Origin: Paramarasmius palmivorus
Lineage: Eukaryota; Basidiomycota; Agaricomycetes; Agaricales; Marasmiaceae
Reading direction: 5' to 3'
NCBI GenBank assembly: GCA_037176845.1
Contig: JAYKXP010000003.1
Location: 124,001 to 188,000, forward strand
DNA: 64,000 nt
Shown: one piece after another, positions 45,501 to 54,468 of the stretch
Layout of the letters: the number at the start of each line of letters is the position of its first letter
Numbering within the stretch: position 1 is the first letter of the stretch
Notes under the pieces: generated by a model
Databases searched by the model: none
What the model saw: only the letters and a program-made list of their open reading frames with translations
What the model was told of the DNA's origin: nothing
Translations under genes and position numbers: made by a program

Positions 45501-47115
45501 CGGTATCTAGGTTTGTGTCGTTTAGTGTTTCCTTTAGTTCCTTAGATATTTCTTTCATTTGGGTTTGTATTTGCGGGATCAGTTTGGCCGCTCGTTCCCG
45601 AGCCTTTGTTATGATATCCTGCTTGAAGCTGTGCCATATTGTTTGGGGGTTCTGTGTATCCGTCCTTTCTAGTATTGCTGTTAACTCTGTTATTGCTTTC
45701 ATTCCTCTTTCTTTGACATATTCGCGGAACATTTTATCTTTCAGTACATGGTTTGGGATCACCCATCTACCTCGTCCTATTAGTGGTGCATCTTCGCATG
45801 TCACCTGGACGGAGACTAACTTGTGGTCTGCTGTGTCTAGGGGCTGTGGTTCAATTCTCCATTCCCGTGCTGTCTCCAGGAGGTCCGGCTTGATGTAGAT
45901 TCGGTCGAGTCTCGATTGTGATCCAGTTGCACTCTGAAGGTACGTGTAAGCTTTTACGCTTGGGAATGTTTCACGCCATCCATCTCTCAGGCCTAGTTCT
46001 AGTTTTAGGTCATCTAGAGCCTCTGTTGCTTCATGCGGGTCGTTTCTCACTGGTAGTCGGTCCAGGCTTCCTATCTCAACCATATTACAGTCTCCTGCCA
46101 AGATGTCTGGCTTAGGTTTCCTTGGGTTGCTTTCATGATACTTTGTTATGCTCTGCCAGAATGCTGCGTTCTCTTTGCCATTGTATTCGGTTACATTTGG
46201 TGCGTAGATCCCCAATATAGTTAGGTTTCTTCCCGCGTGCCATTTTAATGTCACTGAGATTGCTCTTCCCGGGATCACGGTCTCCGATTTGAAGGTGAGG
46301 TTGGGGTCGAAAAATTCACGGTTGATTGCTATAGCAACCCCGCCTTTTCCAGTTGGGTTTTCTGGGTCTGCGGAGGCGAACAATTTCAGCCTCGAGGAGA
46401 ACCTTTCTTCTATTTCTTGTCGTCTTTCTTCGTTCATGTGTGTTTCCTGCAGTAATAGGAATGCTATTCTTTTCATTCTCATCATCTCGTTCACTTTGGT
46501 CCATTTGTTTCGCGTGCTGTATAGGCTTGTGTCGCCATAACCTCTTATGTTCATGGTGGCTATTTTCAGTGCTGCTCTTCTTGACATGTTTTCCTTGCTT
46601 ACAGTCGCAGGTCTCGGGGACTGGACACGCCTCCCCCCCACTATTCGTGCTGGTAGGGGGTTTCTTTTGTTGTGGTTTTGCACAATCTGTTCGTGTCGCG
46701 TCTGTACTTGTCGTACCTGGGTTTCGATCTCTCTCATGAGCTCGTTTAGTTCATCTAGTTCTTCTTGTACGCGGTCAACTTCCTGTTGGTTACCGGGTTC
46801 AGATTCCTCGTCACTACCCCCGTCTGGTGTGAATGATGATTCTATCTCGAATCTGATCTCGTCGTCGAGATCGTTTTCTGTTCGGTGATCCAGTGATCCC
46901 TCGATACCAGGTGTATCCTTCATGCGCCATTGCATGGTTTGTGAGCCCCCAAGCTCGTGAATACTAAGTGTATTCGGAGTACAAAGTGTACTGGGTGTCG
47001 CAGTCGACGATCCACTTCCTAAAACTGGCTCTCTTTCATTGGAAAACAGGCCAGTGGCTTGAACCTGGAGTCCTCGAGAGACGCCAGCCCCGTTGCCGTG
47101 TACCTGTGAATTCAA
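42544..47115 (-). CDS. LINE ORF2: AP endonuclease, reverse transcriptase, RNase H
   Basis: The 1523-residue product has an endonuclease near residues 185-425, with KIATMNIRGYG, the catalytic Glu in LLLQETHM, GKGGVAIAIN, SRLDRIYIK and the late Asp-His in TADHKLVSV. The reverse transcriptase follows, with NYRPITLLNTDYKILTK, GFVPGRQISDQ, ALDQEKAYDKVAHDYLWK, GVRQGDPLSCLLFDLAI and the active-site FADDTTTFL. A Cys-rich segment comes next. The RNase H-like part shows AGVGVLI, TNAEIIALAIAL and TTSDN, but the frame then departs from the family pattern after RLKVVSRQEN and stops at 42544. The endonuclease and polymerase catalytic residues all appear intact. It is the replicase of the element and works in target-primed reverse transcription. 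Confidence 0.93.
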   Translation of the reverse strand: MNSQVHGNGAGVSRGLQVQATGLFSNEREPVLGSGSSTATPSTLCTPNTLSIHELGGSQTMQWRMKDTPGIEGSLDHRTENDLDDEIRFEIESSFTPDGGSDEESEPGNQQEVDRVQEELDELNELMREIETQVRQVQTRHEQIVQNHNKRNPLPARIVGGRRVQSPRPATVSKENMSRRAALKIATMNIRGYGDTSLYSTRNKWTKVNEMMRMKRIAFLLLQETHMNEERRQEIEERFSSRLKLFASADPENPTGKGGVAIAINREFFDPNLTFKSETVIPGRAISVTLKWHAGRNLTILGIYAPNVTEYNGKENAAFWQSITKYHESNPRKPKPDILAGDCNMVEIGSLDRLPVRNDPHEATEALDDLKLELGLRDGWRETFPSVKAYTYLQSATGSQSRLDRIYIKPDLLETAREWRIEPQPLDTADHKLVSVQVTCEDAPLIGRGRWVIPNHVLKDKMFREYVKERGMKAITELTAILERTDTQNPQTIWHSFKQDIITKARERAAKLIPQIQTQMKEISKELKETLNDTNLDTEEKVKKGAELTTKSTELARKHAEKCRQTIATKNRLVGETVCKEWVNQNKTRKPRDIIYALRKPEAPPPQENPSIEINGGSGHHYEKHSERMAELARDYHEKLQTEGEATEPELRNRIIEECINNLSTRTTEEQKENLDQLIEYDELTEALKLCINGTAPGIDGIPYELWKSCNESYKEAKKLNQEGFDALTLMQAVFNDIAKYGIAPGTDFAEGWMCPIYKKNDRTLISNYRPITLLNTDYKILTKTMSLRLGKVAPSLLHKSQAGFVPGRQISDQTKLIRMVMYYAEAKKQNGTIVALDQEKAYDKVAHDYLWKTLAKYDIPPSFINIVKSLYTDAETRVAINGHLSSRYKVTRGVRQGDPLSCLLFDLAIEPLAAMLRNSNLKGIQVPGSEEKLIANLFADDTTTFLAADDNFADLQSILDKWCIASKAKFNTAKTEIIPIGEKEYRIKLTQTRCTEEGRDPIPSWIHIAHEGEAIRILGAWYGNGINNTEIWTPILDKIDTHLERWKKGSPTLEGRRHIIQMIIGGMTQYLAQVQGMPKPVEKKLVKRIRCFIWDEKNQTPVAMTTMTDEINKGGRAILDLEARNEAIEVMWLKSYLQLDENRPLWGHLADALIAHHMPSAEKKIDPEIKINIFQQSWKTQMGTKSGLPDELRNMLKIAQKYRLEMDAITTSRDTLRSIPIWYHKEADKKIRHLNNSKASRCLRTNHHVRTTGEAEDLAAIPTIAKDHLDTDECECTECNSIESTYSCEHPNSCMKKASEMLNTLPPKWDPRNDQPNDYEYDKANTNLDQEWTHLEQRMTSAKEPKDLFRIFAENRIKQTNLPAFEKRTLIYNPIHPATATISGYAEGAGTDDAKAGVGVLINEQNKETKISIRVPRHLPQTKTNAEIIALAIALKETNTDEPLDIVTTSDNILEVMTKHAETHEDEGFINLENPEPLKNAISHLRKRKAPTRLKVVSRQENTPKQNRGKISKGSNRKGNNT

Positions 47116-47557
47116 ACCGTCTAAGTTAGTGTTATCTCTTTGTGTTGTGTTAGTCGTAGCGTGGTTGCTCTTCTACAGCTTGCCAGGCTGTAGCCTCGTT
47201 GCGGTTGCTAGTAGTCTCGAAAGCAGTATGGGTGGCCGTTTGGGCGGTACCACTTTTGCTTCCAAGTTTCCGGCTCTACCAGCCTAGCCGTTTCGGAAAC
47301 TCACCAAGGACTTACCTGTCTATCATTCTTACCTAAAATGTTATCAGTAAATTCAGTCGTCGGTGTCGCGCCTTTCCATGCTTTGGGCGTCTTCTTCTGG
47401 TCCCAAACCCAGGTACGTACACATCAACTGCCTGTCGTCAGGCTGCTATTCCAAGAAGATTAAAGTACATGTGTAGTATATCGGGCGTATACAAGAACGT
47501 GGTGGTACAAAGTTGTCAAGAAGTGTCTAGTGTTCCATAGACCGTACGTGCGTAACC
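47116..47557 (-). other. LINE inter-ORF region
   Basis: 442 bases between ORF1 and ORF2 of the element. No extra coding frame is supported; it may serve in translation of ORF2. Confidence 0.5.
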
Positions 47558-48904
47558 TCAGAAGCGCCGTTTGCCTCGGGAGCTTGGACCTGCGCGATCG
47601 CGGCTATTGCTCCTGTCGCGTTTGGCTGGCTTCTTTCCTCCCTTCTTCTGTCCCTTGCTCTGCGGCTTCTTACTCCGTTCTGAGTCTTCATCGACCCGTG
47701 CTCCTGTTGGGCCGGGGAAGCGGGGAAGCTTCACATATGGACAGTCTTCGTGGGGGTGAGTGTTTGACTGGCATATGGAGCAGTCTTTGAAGGGTTTGGA
47801 GGGTTTGATTGGGGCGTGGTTGAGGATGTATCCGTTTGTGGGGGCACGGATAGCCTGATTGATGGCGACCATGATTCCAGCATTGGGAGAGTCGTCGTCC
47901 ACAAGTGGCTTACCGCGGAGTTGCCAGATCATGCGACGGCGGCCATCGATGGTGAGTTTCAGTGGCACAATGTGCCAGGATTCCATTGCATGGGCGATCC
48001 GGTGGTTGAGTGTGGGGCCACACAGACCTGCCTCGAGGGTGAGATTGGTGACTGCACGTGCGATGTGACGGTTGTTAAGGGCTTCCGTTTTGATGATGGC
48101 TAGGGCTTCATTCATTTGGTCTGGGTCGTCTGATGCTTCAGCGTACTCGAGATTTGTTATGACCCAGGATCGTTGGATTCGCTCTGGGGTGATGACGAAG
48201 AAACCGAGTCCTTTGTTGACTGGGAAGAGGTGTTGCCAGTCGAGAAGTTCTCGGGTTGTTGTGGTAAGGTCCCTGATGCCGAAAACCTTGGGCTTCTTCG
48301 TGTGGTTGGGCCGTGTAACCAGTTCGACTCTCCGGATTGGTTTTTTCTGGAGGTCGAGTTGGTTGAGCGTCTCCATGATCTTGTCGACGTCATCGGGGTG
48401 TTTGTTGATGTAGTCGAAGACAGAGTTCATTGGGAGGATGTAAGCGGTGTCTAGCTTTGACTCGAAGTTGTCGGCGTTCACTGGTTCCGCACCGTCAAGG
48501 AGGACACCTCGTGCAGCGACCAGGAGGGGTGCGATCTCTTCATAGAGCAGCAGCTGAGCGTTCTCAGTGCCTGGCGGCGGGTCGCCTTCACGAGAGGACA
48601 TTAGGTGTGGGTTTTCGTCTGAATGAGTAGGGAGATCGGTCATGTTGGTGAAGTCAATGGGTGGGAGGTCGTCCATGTTGACAGATCTGATGTCCTCCTC
48701 TCTAGGCGCTCCTTCTTCTCCTTTGTCCGCTGGTTGGGGCGTCTCGTCATCCCGGGTTCCTGCATGCATGGATGCATTAGGGTTATGGGGTCTTCCATTA
48801 TGGGATTGGCTTCTAGCACTGTTCTCGTCGTGATGCTCTGGGAAGCTGGAGGAGAAGGATGGTAGGGGGCCCTGAGGTGGAATGGATGAAGGTGTGCCGC
48901 TCAT
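47558..48904 (-). CDS. LINE ORF1: gag-like nucleic acid-binding protein
   Basis: ORF1 of 448 residues starts MSGTPSSIPPQGPLPSFSSS. The N-terminal third is Pro/Ser-rich and acidic and looks disordered. The centre is globular (LLLYEEIAPLLVAARGVLLD, VFGIRDLTTTTRELLDWQHL). A CCHC zinc knuckle, C-x2-C-x4-H-x4-C in CSICQSNTHPHEDC, lies near residue 385. The tail is very basic, with KSKGQKKGGKKPAKRDRSNS-like sequence ending GKRRF. It should coat the element RNA in a ribonucleoprotein particle. No RNA recognition motif was identified by eye. Confidence 0.85.
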   Translation of the reverse strand: MSGTPSSIPPQGPLPSFSSSFPEHHDENSARSQSHNGRPHNPNASMHAGTRDDETPQPADKGEEGAPREEDIRSVNMDDLPPIDFTNMTDLPTHSDENPHLMSSREGDPPPGTENAQLLLYEEIAPLLVAARGVLLDGAEPVNADNFESKLDTAYILPMNSVFDYINKHPDDVDKIMETLNQLDLQKKPIRRVELVTRPNHTKKPKVFGIRDLTTTTRELLDWQHLFPVNKGLGFFVITPERIQRSWVITNLEYAEASDDPDQMNEALAIIKTEALNNRHIARAVTNLTLEAGLCGPTLNHRIAHAMESWHIVPLKLTIDGRRRMIWQLRGKPLVDDDSPNAGIMVAINQAIRAPTNGYILNHAPIKPSKPFKDCSICQSNTHPHEDCPYVKLPRFPGPTGARVDEDSERSKKPQSKGQKKGGKKPAKRDRSNSRDRAGPSSRGKRRF

Positions 48905-49781
48905 TTGCGGAAAAGGGAGTTGCGTTCGGTGGTTTGGAAGTGGCTTCCGTCGACGGGATTCGAGCTCGTCGATGTTACTCTCCTCGTCTGAGCTTTTGTC
49001 TCGTTGCTATTTAATACGAGGTCGTGGTTAGTTTCGCTGGTGTGGGTGCACAGATTCTTGTAACTCACATCTTCCTCGAAGGTTGTTGATGTGTTTCTGG
49101 CGCCGTTTAGGGTTTTGGCTTTCTTTGGGTTCCTTTCCTTCCTAGGAGAGGTCTGGTTCGTTGGGTTTCCAAGAGGTGGTCGTTGTGGAGGTGTGGAAGG
49201 CAGGTTGTTCGATGGGGAGTCACCGGGGTACTGTGTGGTGTCGGCTTGCTTTTATCAGGTCGGGTGCCTGTGCTATTACCTTTGACTCTCGTGGGTTGAT
49301 CGTGTATTCGTACGTCTGAGGTTTGGAGAGTCATGAAGGAGGATGTGTTGTGCGAGTGCTATTACGTGTGGGTATGTCGTGTTCAGGCATGTTGTTCGGG
49401 AGGAATCGGATACGTTCGGGGCGTCTGGTGCGTCGACGGAGGCTCGTCTAGGGTGTTCATGTGGACTGTATTTAGTGTTCTGCTACTGTCTGCCTAGTAG
49501 GGTGTTTCTGCTGACCAGTGTACAAGGATACTGTTTGGGTGCGATCGCATCCAAAACTCGCTTAAGTTAAAGCTTGTTGGAATCGAAGTGATTCCTAGAA
49601 TCCAGTGATTCTTCCACCAAAGTGGTGGTGACGGACGTTTTGTTTGTCTCGTCAGTTCCCTCCCATAGGGCTGGAGGACGCTATGTTGGCTTCCCCCCTC
49701 ATATTGAGGAGGTACTAATCCCCTTGGCCACGTAGAGGCCTAGCGCCGGGCCATCAATGATGACGGTCCTTATACAAGGGG
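48905..49781 (-). promoter_or_regulatory. LINE 5' UTR with presumed internal promoter
   Basis: 877 bases from the 5' end of the element to the ORF1 start. The end adjoining the target duplication begins CCCCTTGTATAAGGACC on the element strand. LINEs usually carry an internal promoter here; that role is inferred. It lies only 113 bp upstream of the F-box gene at 49895 and points away from it. Confidence 0.55.
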
Positions 49782-49796
49782 GTGATCTTGCAACTT
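49782..49796. repeat. LINE target-site duplication, copy at 5' end
   Basis: GTGATCTTGCAACTT, identical to 41341-41355, directly adjoining the 5' end of the element. It defines the element boundary exactly. Confidence 0.9.
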
Positions 49797-49894
49797 GTTT
49801 CTTTCTTTCAACATCGACGCTCGATTTTCGGTAAGTGGATTGTCTGACTACATCATCTTTGTTAACATTCCTCGGGAGACAGACTCATTAGCAC

Positions 49895-51612
49895 ATGGTA
49901 GCTACTAGAACCCCCACCACATTATGCGACACCTGCCAACACAAGCTCGTACCTAACAAGCAATGCATTCATCATCCACCTATTTCTGTTGACGCCCTTC
50001 GCAGTGGAAGAGTATACTCTGATGCAGAGAGGGAGGAGACCGCGGCTATCCTCGAATTAGAGAGGGACGAGCTGCGTAGATATGACGAAGAACTCGACCG
50101 CCTTCACCGCATTGTGGAAAAGCTAGAGGTGGAAAGAAACGTGCTGCGGCGGAACATAGCTTCGCGAGAGAATTACATTTCTCCTATCCGGAGAGTGCCC
50201 TTTGAAGTATGGGAAAAGGTATTCCTCGAGGTGGCCTACTCTACTTCTGGGTACTCGCTACAGATATCCGCTGTCGGACGTAAAAAGTCAAAGGTGATAG
50301 CACATCCAGTGGCACTCTCGCACGTGTGCTCTCATTGGCGGTCCATGCTAAGATTCATGCCGTCCGTCTGGAGCACAATTTCGGTAAATCTACACGAACT
50401 CGAACTCAACATCATACCCACCTTGGACCTGTTTCTCGACAACTCAAAGGGACGTTCTTTGAAAATCGAACTTAAAGACTGCCAGGCATCAGGTGATGAG
50501 GATTGGAGGGAATTTCAGTATAACGAGGTCGTTTTCTGGCATGTTATGAAGCAGATGGGGCGATGCGAGGAGCTTATCATCGATCTCAGGAATTGGGAAG
50601 TACTTGGATGCTACGATTGGAAGTCGCACTACCTTCCCTCATTCTCGACATTGCGGACTCTACGAGACAATTCGTTTCAGGAAGACGCAGGTGACAGTGA
50701 AGATGGAGTTATCCACCTCTCGGATTCACACAAATGGTTTTGGAAAGCCATTCACAGGGCGCCCAATCTAGAGAATATTGTTTCACAGCAACCTCTTGGC
50801 GCTGATATGATTCGATATAATCAACTCAGATCAGTGCATTTCGAAACCATCAGTCTCAAGATTCCAGCCTTCTTCGACATACTTTCCTCATGTTTGTCCG
50901 TGCAATCCTGCACCTTGCGACGATTTCTCGATCCTTTCTCGACGGGGGGACAGATGATAAATCTCCCAAATTTGCAGGAGTTTCACGTTCTGGTTGGTCC
51001 GGGACTGTCGACTGTCCTTGATTCTATCACGCTGAGCTCCTCTCTCGCACATCTCGGGCTCGATTGCCGCTTACGGGAGAATGGATGGTGCATTGACCCA
51101 TTATCTCGACTTTTGCAGCGATCAGGCTCTCAGCTCAGAACATTGTCGTTAACCATCCTAACCGGAGAACTAGTTGATGAAGCGTTTATCTCCGGCCTTA
51201 TAAAACGGATTCCTTCCCTGTTGCATCTCGAGGTTGTGTTTGAGCAGCGCGATTGGCAGTATTATGTTAGGAATGGTGACGACGAACGCGCCGTATCCAG
51301 TGGCGCTATAACCTTGCGTCTACTCTCAGACCTTACACTTTTGCTGGACGATCCCCCATTGTGCCCACGCCTTCAATCGTTATACATCTCTCTCCAGTGT
51401 TCTGCTCTATCGGCCCGCGAAATTGCAGCCGTTTCCAAGGGCAGGGAACAATTGGTAAAGTCTCGAAGAGGAACCTCTGGTCAGGATATCGGTATCCTTC
51501 ACGCATGCATATCCTTCAATAGAAAACCATTCCCGTGGAGTTGCAAGGTAAGATTCTTGTCATAGTTTTCAATTTCGGATCATCTCACTACCAGTTTGTT
51601 AGCTCGACCTAG
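49895..51612 (+). CDS. F-box protein with N-terminal coiled coil (second of tandem pair)
   Basis: The start at 49895 reads MVATRTPTTLCDTCQHKLVP, with two C-x2-C-like cysteines, then a coiled coil (ELERDELRRYDEELDRLHRI, VEKLEVERNVLRRN). The F-box is ISPIRRVPFEVWEKVFLEV with SHVCSHWRSMLRFMPSVWST. A leucine-rich body follows (RLRENGWCIDPLSRLLQRSG and others). The main exon would stop at 51565, but a 50-nt intron (GTAAGA..ACCAG) after SCK joins to FVSST and a stop at 51610-51612, which I prefer. The domain order and the coiled-coil wording match the gene at 39439. The LINE insertion now separates the pair; 98 bp of original upstream sequence remains between the target duplication and the ATG. Confidence 0.83.
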
Positions 51613-51779
51613 CCCCAAAATTACAATGAGGTTGTCTCTGAGACCTTTCCATAATGCACCGTATACACCCTTTGTAAAGTTCAGAAGTATTGTGTATAAT
51701 ATGTTCAATAATACATAGGAAGAAGTCCGCACTTGGCCTATAGATACCCTGCCATTGACAATAAACTATTCGGAGATAC

Positions 51780-52743
51780 CTAGACGCTGGAGAGCATCGG
51801 CAACTTCCTGTTCCATTCCTTTTCCTCTACAGAATACTCTTTGAACAACTCGCGAACAATCCATACGCCCCATCCGACCCGTGCAAGCCAAACGCTTGTC
51901 TGTCCATCTCCAATGTAGCCGGCACGAATGTTCCTATCCGAGCATCGTGTCTTAGTGTATACCCACATGTTTCATAGTCAGAAAACTTACCGATTATCCT
52001 GGTCTGTGAGTAATGGTACCCTCACAATGGTCCAGTCAATCTGATCTTCCTCGCCCAAAGAGGTGATGAATTTGCCTATCGCGACAACATCCTTGTACGC
52101 ATTCCGAGCAAATGTTGCTACGCCAGTCACAAGGGCGGTGAATCGTACGTCCGATTTGTCTTCTGGGGCGGTCATCGATGCCGTACCTGAGCAATAGTTC
52201 TGATTCAGACCGAGATCGGATATGAGGTGTAACCTGACGTACCCAACAGAAAGATTCGTCTTACTCCACGTTTCTTCATGGCTGCTATGACACCTTGGTA
52301 CGCTTTCGCCAGTGGCTCGCCACTTGGATGGAAGGGGCCACGTTTCACGCTTGGGCCTTGGTGAAAAGTTAGTACATGGACGCTATTTCATTGCTGAACT
52401 CCTTACCGAGCGCAGAAATGACAGCATCTACACCTTCCATGACTTCTTCAAGCTTGTCTTGATCTGATAATTGAGCATTGACGACTTGGATGAGTGGGTT
52501 GAAGATGATCTCCGGCGGAAGTTTCTGAGGTGAGCGAACGAAGAGAATGATTCGGTGTTCTGGTTTCTGCTCTCCTTCCTGAGCCTTGGATGGTTCTGAG
52601 TGTATATTCGACGTGTCTGGTGTGGATGGATGAGGTTCGGCAGGGGTACCGGTAGATTGCTGCGGTGACTGTAGCCTAGCAATTAGTTCCTTGGTGGCAA
52701 GTAGACCAACTGGGCCTGTTGCACCCAAAATGAGAAATTTCAT
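51780..52743 (-). CDS. NAD(P)-binding Rossmann protein (NmrA/SDR-like)
   Basis: The start at 52743 reads MKFLILGATGPVGLLATKEL, with the dinucleotide-binding motif G-x2-G-x2-G. A low-complexity insert (SPQQSTGTPAEPHPSTPDTS) follows, then HRIILFVRSPQKLPPEII and VEEVMEGVDAVISALG-like sequence. An intron joins to PSVKRGPFHPSGEPLAKAYQ and GVIAAMKKRGVRRIFLLGT. Later exons carry FARNAYKDVVAIGKFITS, IDWTIVRVPLLTD and RAGYIGDGQTSVWLARVGW, and the stop is at 51780. The order is that of atypical short-chain dehydrogenases with an NAD(P)H-binding domain (NmrA, flavin reductase-like). Without a clear Tyr-x3-Lys the reaction is unknown. It is the first of three minus-strand genes in a row. Confidence 0.78.
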
Positions 52744-52898
52744 CGTTCTTGGGAGTCGTGGTAGAGTTGCGAGGAAGAATGTATTATGTGAGAGCTAAGA
52801 TATTGATACAAATGCTGTGGTGGGAGTACGGGTCTAAGAGTGACGATGTGAGAGTTTGAGACCGAACGTGGAGTACATCTGGAATTTCAAATACGTAC

Positions 52899-53748
52899 TC
52901 AATCTATAGGCACACTCGGCCACTTTTCCATACTTGCTGCCTCGTCTTCGAGCTCTTTAATCGATTGCTTGTATTCATTTAGCCCGCTAGCCAGCTCGAG
53001 CTCAACCATTTCTCTCCCAAAAACGTCTCCAAAACGGCCCACAAGCGCAGGTATCTCCTTCGTCACCGTAACATCTCCTTCCTTTATTCCCTTTGCGGAC
53101 TGTATCGAGGTTGCTTTCACACCGACCAACCCACAGGCTACTACACGGTCAAACCACTTCTCCGGCTCGCTTGTAATGTTCATCGCAAACCCATGAGTCG
53201 TCAAACGATGTCGAACCTGTACGCCTATACTCGCAATCTTTTCCGTGTCCGAAAGGAAGACTCCTGTATGTTCGGAAGGTGCGGATTTCAATCCGTGCGA
53301 ACGCGTAAGGTGTGAAGTGAGGGTGCGTTGAAGGTAGCAGATGTAATCTCGTATTGAAAGGGGTACTGGTTTTGCTTCGGAACCATTTGGTGTGGAAGAA
53401 AGTGATCCTGCGCGTCCGAGGTCGAGTAAAGGATATCCAACCACCTGCCCAGGCCCATGAAATGTAACTTCTCCTCCTCGCTTGGTCAGGACGAAATCTG
53501 CGCCCAACCTTCTCTAGCCTCTCCTTATCAGAGCGCGTCGATTCATCTGTTTGTCTTCTTCCTGCAGTGTAGACTGGCCTGTGCTCCAAGAGAAGGAGGA
53601 TATCGGGATTTTGTGAAGAACTGGGGGAATCGGAAGATGCGCGACGGTGCGCTAGCTGGAGCTGATGAATGCTTTCTTGGAGTTGCAATGTCCGAACGTA
53701 AGGCAGAGGTACTCGAAAATGGTGGTAGAATATGGGCGGTAGGGACAT
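52899..53748 (-). pseudogene. LIP2: Lipoyl(octanoyl) transferase gene with apparent +1 frameshift
   Basis: LipB/Lip2 moves octanoate from acyl carrier protein to the H protein and 2-oxoacid dehydrogenases in mitochondria. The 5' part, from 53748, reads LLLLEHRPVYTAGRRQTDES and KERLEKVG. The next conserved words, ADFVLTKRGGEVTFHGPGQ and VVGYPLLDLG, are in the neighbouring frame. No intron of workable length joins them, but removing one G from the GGG run at 53503-53505 would. Downstream the catalytic Lys (EKIASIG) and Cys (VVACGLVGVK) are present and the frame stays open to 52899. I read this as a complete gene broken by one base, either truly or by sequencing error. An alternative is an unusual splice. 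Confidence 0.78.
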
Positions 53749-53992
53749 AGTAGTCAGTGGGTGCGATGGTTAACGGGCGCTTACAATCCTTGCGATCGGA
53801 TTCGAGGTTCCTACTTCCGGGCCTGAGCCTGAGCAGTTACAATCACAACCATGTATGAATCCTATGTCCCAATTAATGCAGGTATATTGTATTGCATAAT
53901 TTCAATACAGAGTATTCATATAAGTCCTTTTACTACTCGATACATTTCATTCTTCATCATACAGTCATTTCGTCGTTACGAAGGCCATGTAA

Positions 53993-54381
53993 TTAATACC
54001 TGGTCCTCCTGGTCCTAGTGGAAGTGTGGCGAGGGCTGCTTCTGATGCCCAATGTACGCTTGACCTTGGTCATAAATGGGACATGGGTGCTTCGGCCCTG
54101 AAAACGATAAGTGAGAACCTGGTTTTCACCAAAAAGGTACGGATACATACCATGCTGCGAAGCTCATGCTTTGCATGTTTACGGCCTTCCCGTGTGGTGT
54201 GTGGGTTTGAGAGAGCGGCTTCTACTCGAATCATCAACACCAAATCCGACAGAACAGAAGCAAAGAACTTACTATAACCACCTGCCACACGATCTCGGTC
54301 TTTCCTGTGGAACAGGCCGCCACGTCGTGAGCGGGTAGTAGACCGTGTCGTATGGTGAGTACGTCTGGAGAAGAGGGGCAT
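53993..54381 (-). CDS. Small basic conserved-looking protein
   Basis: The start at 54381 reads MPLFSRRTHHTTRSTTRSRR, then GGLFHRKDRDRVAGGY. Two introns (GTAAGT..TTCGAG and GTATGT..TTTCAG) join to EAALSNPHTTREGRKHAKHE and GRSTHVPFMTKVKRTLGIRS, ending TRTRRTRY at 53993. The whole product is about 95 residues, very basic and probably disordered, with a short helix-forming core (LSNPHTTREGRKHAKHELRSM). I believe similar short proteins occur in other basidiomycetes but cannot name a family. The splice signals and frame continuity are good. Confidence 0.62.
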
Positions 54382-54468
54382 GATGTTTACGGAGTTTTCT
54401 GTGGTAAAGCGAATTGTGGTAGTTGTGTTGTAAGATTTGATTATTCGTGAATCTAGGAGCAGAGGTTT

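Larger units (their letters stand above)
41356..49781 (-). mobile_element. Full-length LINE retrotransposon with RNase H domain (Tad1/L1-like)
   Basis: This is an autonomous non-LTR retrotransposon of 8426 bp. On its own strand it has a 5' UTR of about 0.9 kb, ORF1 with a CCHC knuckle, ORF2 with AP endonuclease, reverse transcriptase and an RNase H-like region, a further frame with a zinc-binding tail, a short 3' UTR and a pure poly(A) tail of about 24 nt. Identical 15-bp direct repeats flank it. The A-rich sense strand differs from the flanking genes. The complete 5' end, long pure tail and perfect duplications indicate a recent insertion. The RNase H suggests the Tad1-related fungal group, but the clade needs a tree. 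It lies between two tandem F-box genes, in the opposite direction. Confidence 0.92.

Noticed and set aside
43325..46888. Many plus-strand frames across the LINE
   Set aside because: All are shadows of ORF2, whose endonuclease and reverse transcriptase motifs are clear on the minus strand.
53149..53490. Continuation of the first LIP2 frame beyond the frameshift
   Set aside because: The residues after LEKVG no longer match the family, while the neighbouring frame does; the extension is out-of-frame reading.
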